In this document: piece after piece, positions 44,265-46,313 of the stretch
Layout: the number at the start of each line of letters is the position of its first letter
How positions within the stretch are numbered: position 1 is the first letter of the stretch
Source of the DNA: Gnetum montanum
Taxonomy: Eukaryota > Streptophyta > Gnetopsida > Gnetales > Gnetaceae
DNA: 46,313 bases
Reading direction: 5' to 3'
NCBI GenBank assembly: GCA_015680685.1
Contig: MNCI01035004.1
Location: 80,638-126,950 of the forward strand
Made by a program: the position numbers and the translations under genes
The notes under the pieces: generated by a model
Told to the model about the DNA's origin: nothing
Database searches by the model: none
What the model saw: the letters and a program-made list of their open reading frames with translations, nothing else

Positions 44265-45950
44265 GAAAACTCGTCCTTGAGTACAGAAGAAGAGGAACAA
44301 GTCCCTTGCAAAATATATTAGGAGGCATGGAATGTTTGACTGACATGCAAAGTAAGAGAAGCAGTCCATAAAATTCAGAAAAAGCTTAACATAAGGAATA
44401 CTAGAAAGAGGGTATAGAAGTTCACAAAAATATAAAAAGGAATTAACTAAAAATAGTTGTGAAGATGCACACAATTGGATGGCATTGATGGGGTAAATAA
44501 AAAGAATTCAATTGTAAAATGTTTAAGGTTAAAGAACTTAACTTAACCAAACCAAAAGATATGCAAGTGGATCCTCCCCAAAGCAGGCACAAGCCTTTTA
44601 TGCCCTTGCATAACTTCAAACCAAGGAGTCCATGGGCACTGTGGATGATTAATGGTTATGAAAGGTTAAGTACAAAAACTAGGAAGTAACTAACTGAAAA
44701 CCCCGACACATCAAACCAAAACATCAAATCAAAACATGAAACTAGCACTAAGGTGAGGCATGAAAAGCATAGATGGATGAGAGAGAGAATGGAATGGAGT
44801 TCCTAATTATGGTCACATGAAGTCCCTTGTGGATTTTGTGATTAAATGACTTGGTAGGATCCATCCTTATCCTAGACCAAAAGTAACCACTTTCAGTGAC
44901 TTCACATCGACATTCTAAGACTAGTCCATCCCCTAAGACATAAGAATGCTCTCACAAAACAACCACTATAGCAAATTGGAGAAGAAGTAGGAAGTGAGAA
45001 AGGGCCTTAATTAGAGGATACAAGAAAAGTCCCATAACCAATGCTTGTAGCCCTTTTATTTCATCTAAGGGGTGTGCTTTGAATTCTCATATTTTCTTTT
45101 TTGAATGGAAACCAAACCATGCAAAGACCCATGTGTTTCCACATTTATTTTTTCCAAGGGGTGTGCTTTGAATCCTCTTTTTTTTTTCAATGAGGACCAC
45201 ACCATGTAAGGACTTATTTGACTTCCTATTGTGGAATGACACAGAATGGTGAGAAGTTCACGAGAACATCCTCGCACATAGGAAATTGGAAAAGCATGAA
45301 GAATACTACATCCCTTTGAAGCCACACCGTATCTAAACCTTTGATTCTTTCCCAATTCCAGAAACTACACAAGTCAAAAAAATTTTAAGGTTGCATTAAT
45401 GAAAAAGGGACTGCACATTTCCAAAACAAGGAAAACTATAAAGTGCATGGATGGGTGGATGATGTAGACTCACTACTTGTTACATGAAAAGAAACCATGT
45501 CCTAGTCATCAATAACAACATTCAAAGTTAGAAAGAAAACATCAACAATCAAATCACAAATGATACATACCACCATTGAGTAGCACATTGCTATTGTACC
45601 TAGTACTTTATTAGCAAAAAGAGTAGAGAATTATACCAAAAATAATAAAATATAAAAAAAAAGGAAAAGAGTATTCAAGAAATATTAAATATACTAATGA
45701 TGATATAAAACAAAAACTTAGAAAAGATCAACAACCTGAAAAACAAAAGAACGTAAATCAAAGAATATGAAAACAAAAAGTTGTAAAACCAAAAATGTGT
45801 AAAACAAAAAAAAAGTCAAAAGACTAAGGAGCCATGTAAAGTGTTAGTATGGATGACCATCTCCCCCAAAACTAAGTTGGAAGGGAGAGATCTAAAATAT
45901 TGCGCATGATTTTCCATCTGGCGAGGTGTTTGTTGAGTTGGTTGGCTTGG
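44265..45950 (-). other. 3' untranslated region of the gypsy element
   Basis: Long stretch between the integrase end and the polypurine tract with no recognisable protein. 45067-45250 has a 92-bp tandem duplication starting AAGGGGTGTGCTTTGAAT; the 96-codon minus ORF at 45065-45355 covers both copies and is probably incidental. The minus strand just before the PPT reads CTCAAGGACGAG, which resembles the end of a gypsy pol frame. Confidence 0.45.
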
Positions 45951-45954
45951 GCTC

Positions 45955-46313
45955 ATGGAAAGGTTTCAATTGTTGAATGTTGACTAACTATTTCTTATCT
46001 GGGCTATTAAGCTTATAAATAATCATGATCCTAGATGAAAAAGTCTCATCAATAATGTAAGTTCCTTCCCACAATATTTGAAATTTGGTTTGTTGAGGTA
46101 CGTGTGCAAGATTCTAGTAGAGAACCTTGTCTCCTAGTTGAAACTTGACTTTTCTTATTTTGAGGTCATGGCATTTCTCATTGAATGCCTTATGCATTTC
46201 ATTGGATGATAGGGCCATTAACTAATTTTCATCTAGCAAGTTGAGGTTCATTAATCTTTCCTTTTGTGCTACACTTAGATCCATGTCAAGGTCACAAGTT
46301 GTAGAGAGTGTAC
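45955..46313 (-). pseudogene. Ty3/gypsy integrase C-terminus (partial, cut by window edge)
   Basis: Minus strand from 46313: LVTLTWI-type start, then SVAQKERLMNLNLLDENQL, NEMHKAFNEKCHDLKIRKVK, FQLGDKVLY, FQILWEGTYIIDETFSSR and MIIYKLNSPDK. The pattern F.LGD.VL...K...WEGPY.V matches the GPY/F module at the end of gypsy integrases. Only one or two stops in the visible part, in keeping with a younger copy. Belongs to the element whose 3' LTR is at 43380-44247. Confidence 0.75.

Noticed and set aside
1-46313. tRNA genes or intact rRNA genes
   Set aside because: Apart from the decayed 5S-like piece and PBS sites, I found no cloverleaf-like or rRNA sequence I could support.

Overview
The window looks like intergenic DNA from a large, repeat-rich plant genome. 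Old, heavily mutated LTR retrotransposons of the plant Athila, Tat and Sirevirus-like types dominate it. It is AT-rich and CpG-poor, and former Gln codons often read TAA/TAG. A gymnosperm is my best guess, but nothing here proves it. No intact gene is visible. There are three single Ns and one 61-base N gap (20872-20932).

Layout. 1-1320: Ty3/gypsy pol remnant on +, with an RNase H domain upstream of the RT domain in one reading frame. 1989-2966: solo LTR of the Sirevirus-like family. 5098-22287: Athila-like Ty3/gypsy element on - (LTRs, decayed PBS, gag, protease, RT, RNase H, integrase). Its left LTR is split by a second, younger LTR element on - (5822-10889, TSD CTATC). That inner element has no recognisable pol. 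It carries a decayed piece of a host CCR4-type deadenylase gene, a 5S rRNA-like segment and a 22-bp minisatellite. 22293-24165 (with a short piece before 5098): a decayed multi-exon plant sequence on + that the Athila element interrupted.

24800-25861: Tat-like gag/protease remnant on -. 27166-28702 plus 35546-39400: a long decayed ORF on - with a 25-residue repeat region and a coiled-coil end. It is interrupted by a Sirevirus-like element (28703-35545, TSD CTTCT) that has gag and a second ORF but no pol. 39470-40745: Tat-like gag on -, with a probable 5' LTR up to about 42000. 43160-43379: LINE RT fragment on +, cut by the LTR (43380-44247) of another Ty3/gypsy element on -. That element's integrase C-terminus runs off the right edge of the window.

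The order of events can be read from the nesting: host sequences first, then Athila and the Sirevirus-like element, then the CCR4-carrying element inside the Athila LTR. Nothing in the window acts as a working pathway. The interest lies in gene capture, unusual domain order, LTR motif arrays and the repeat-coding ORF.
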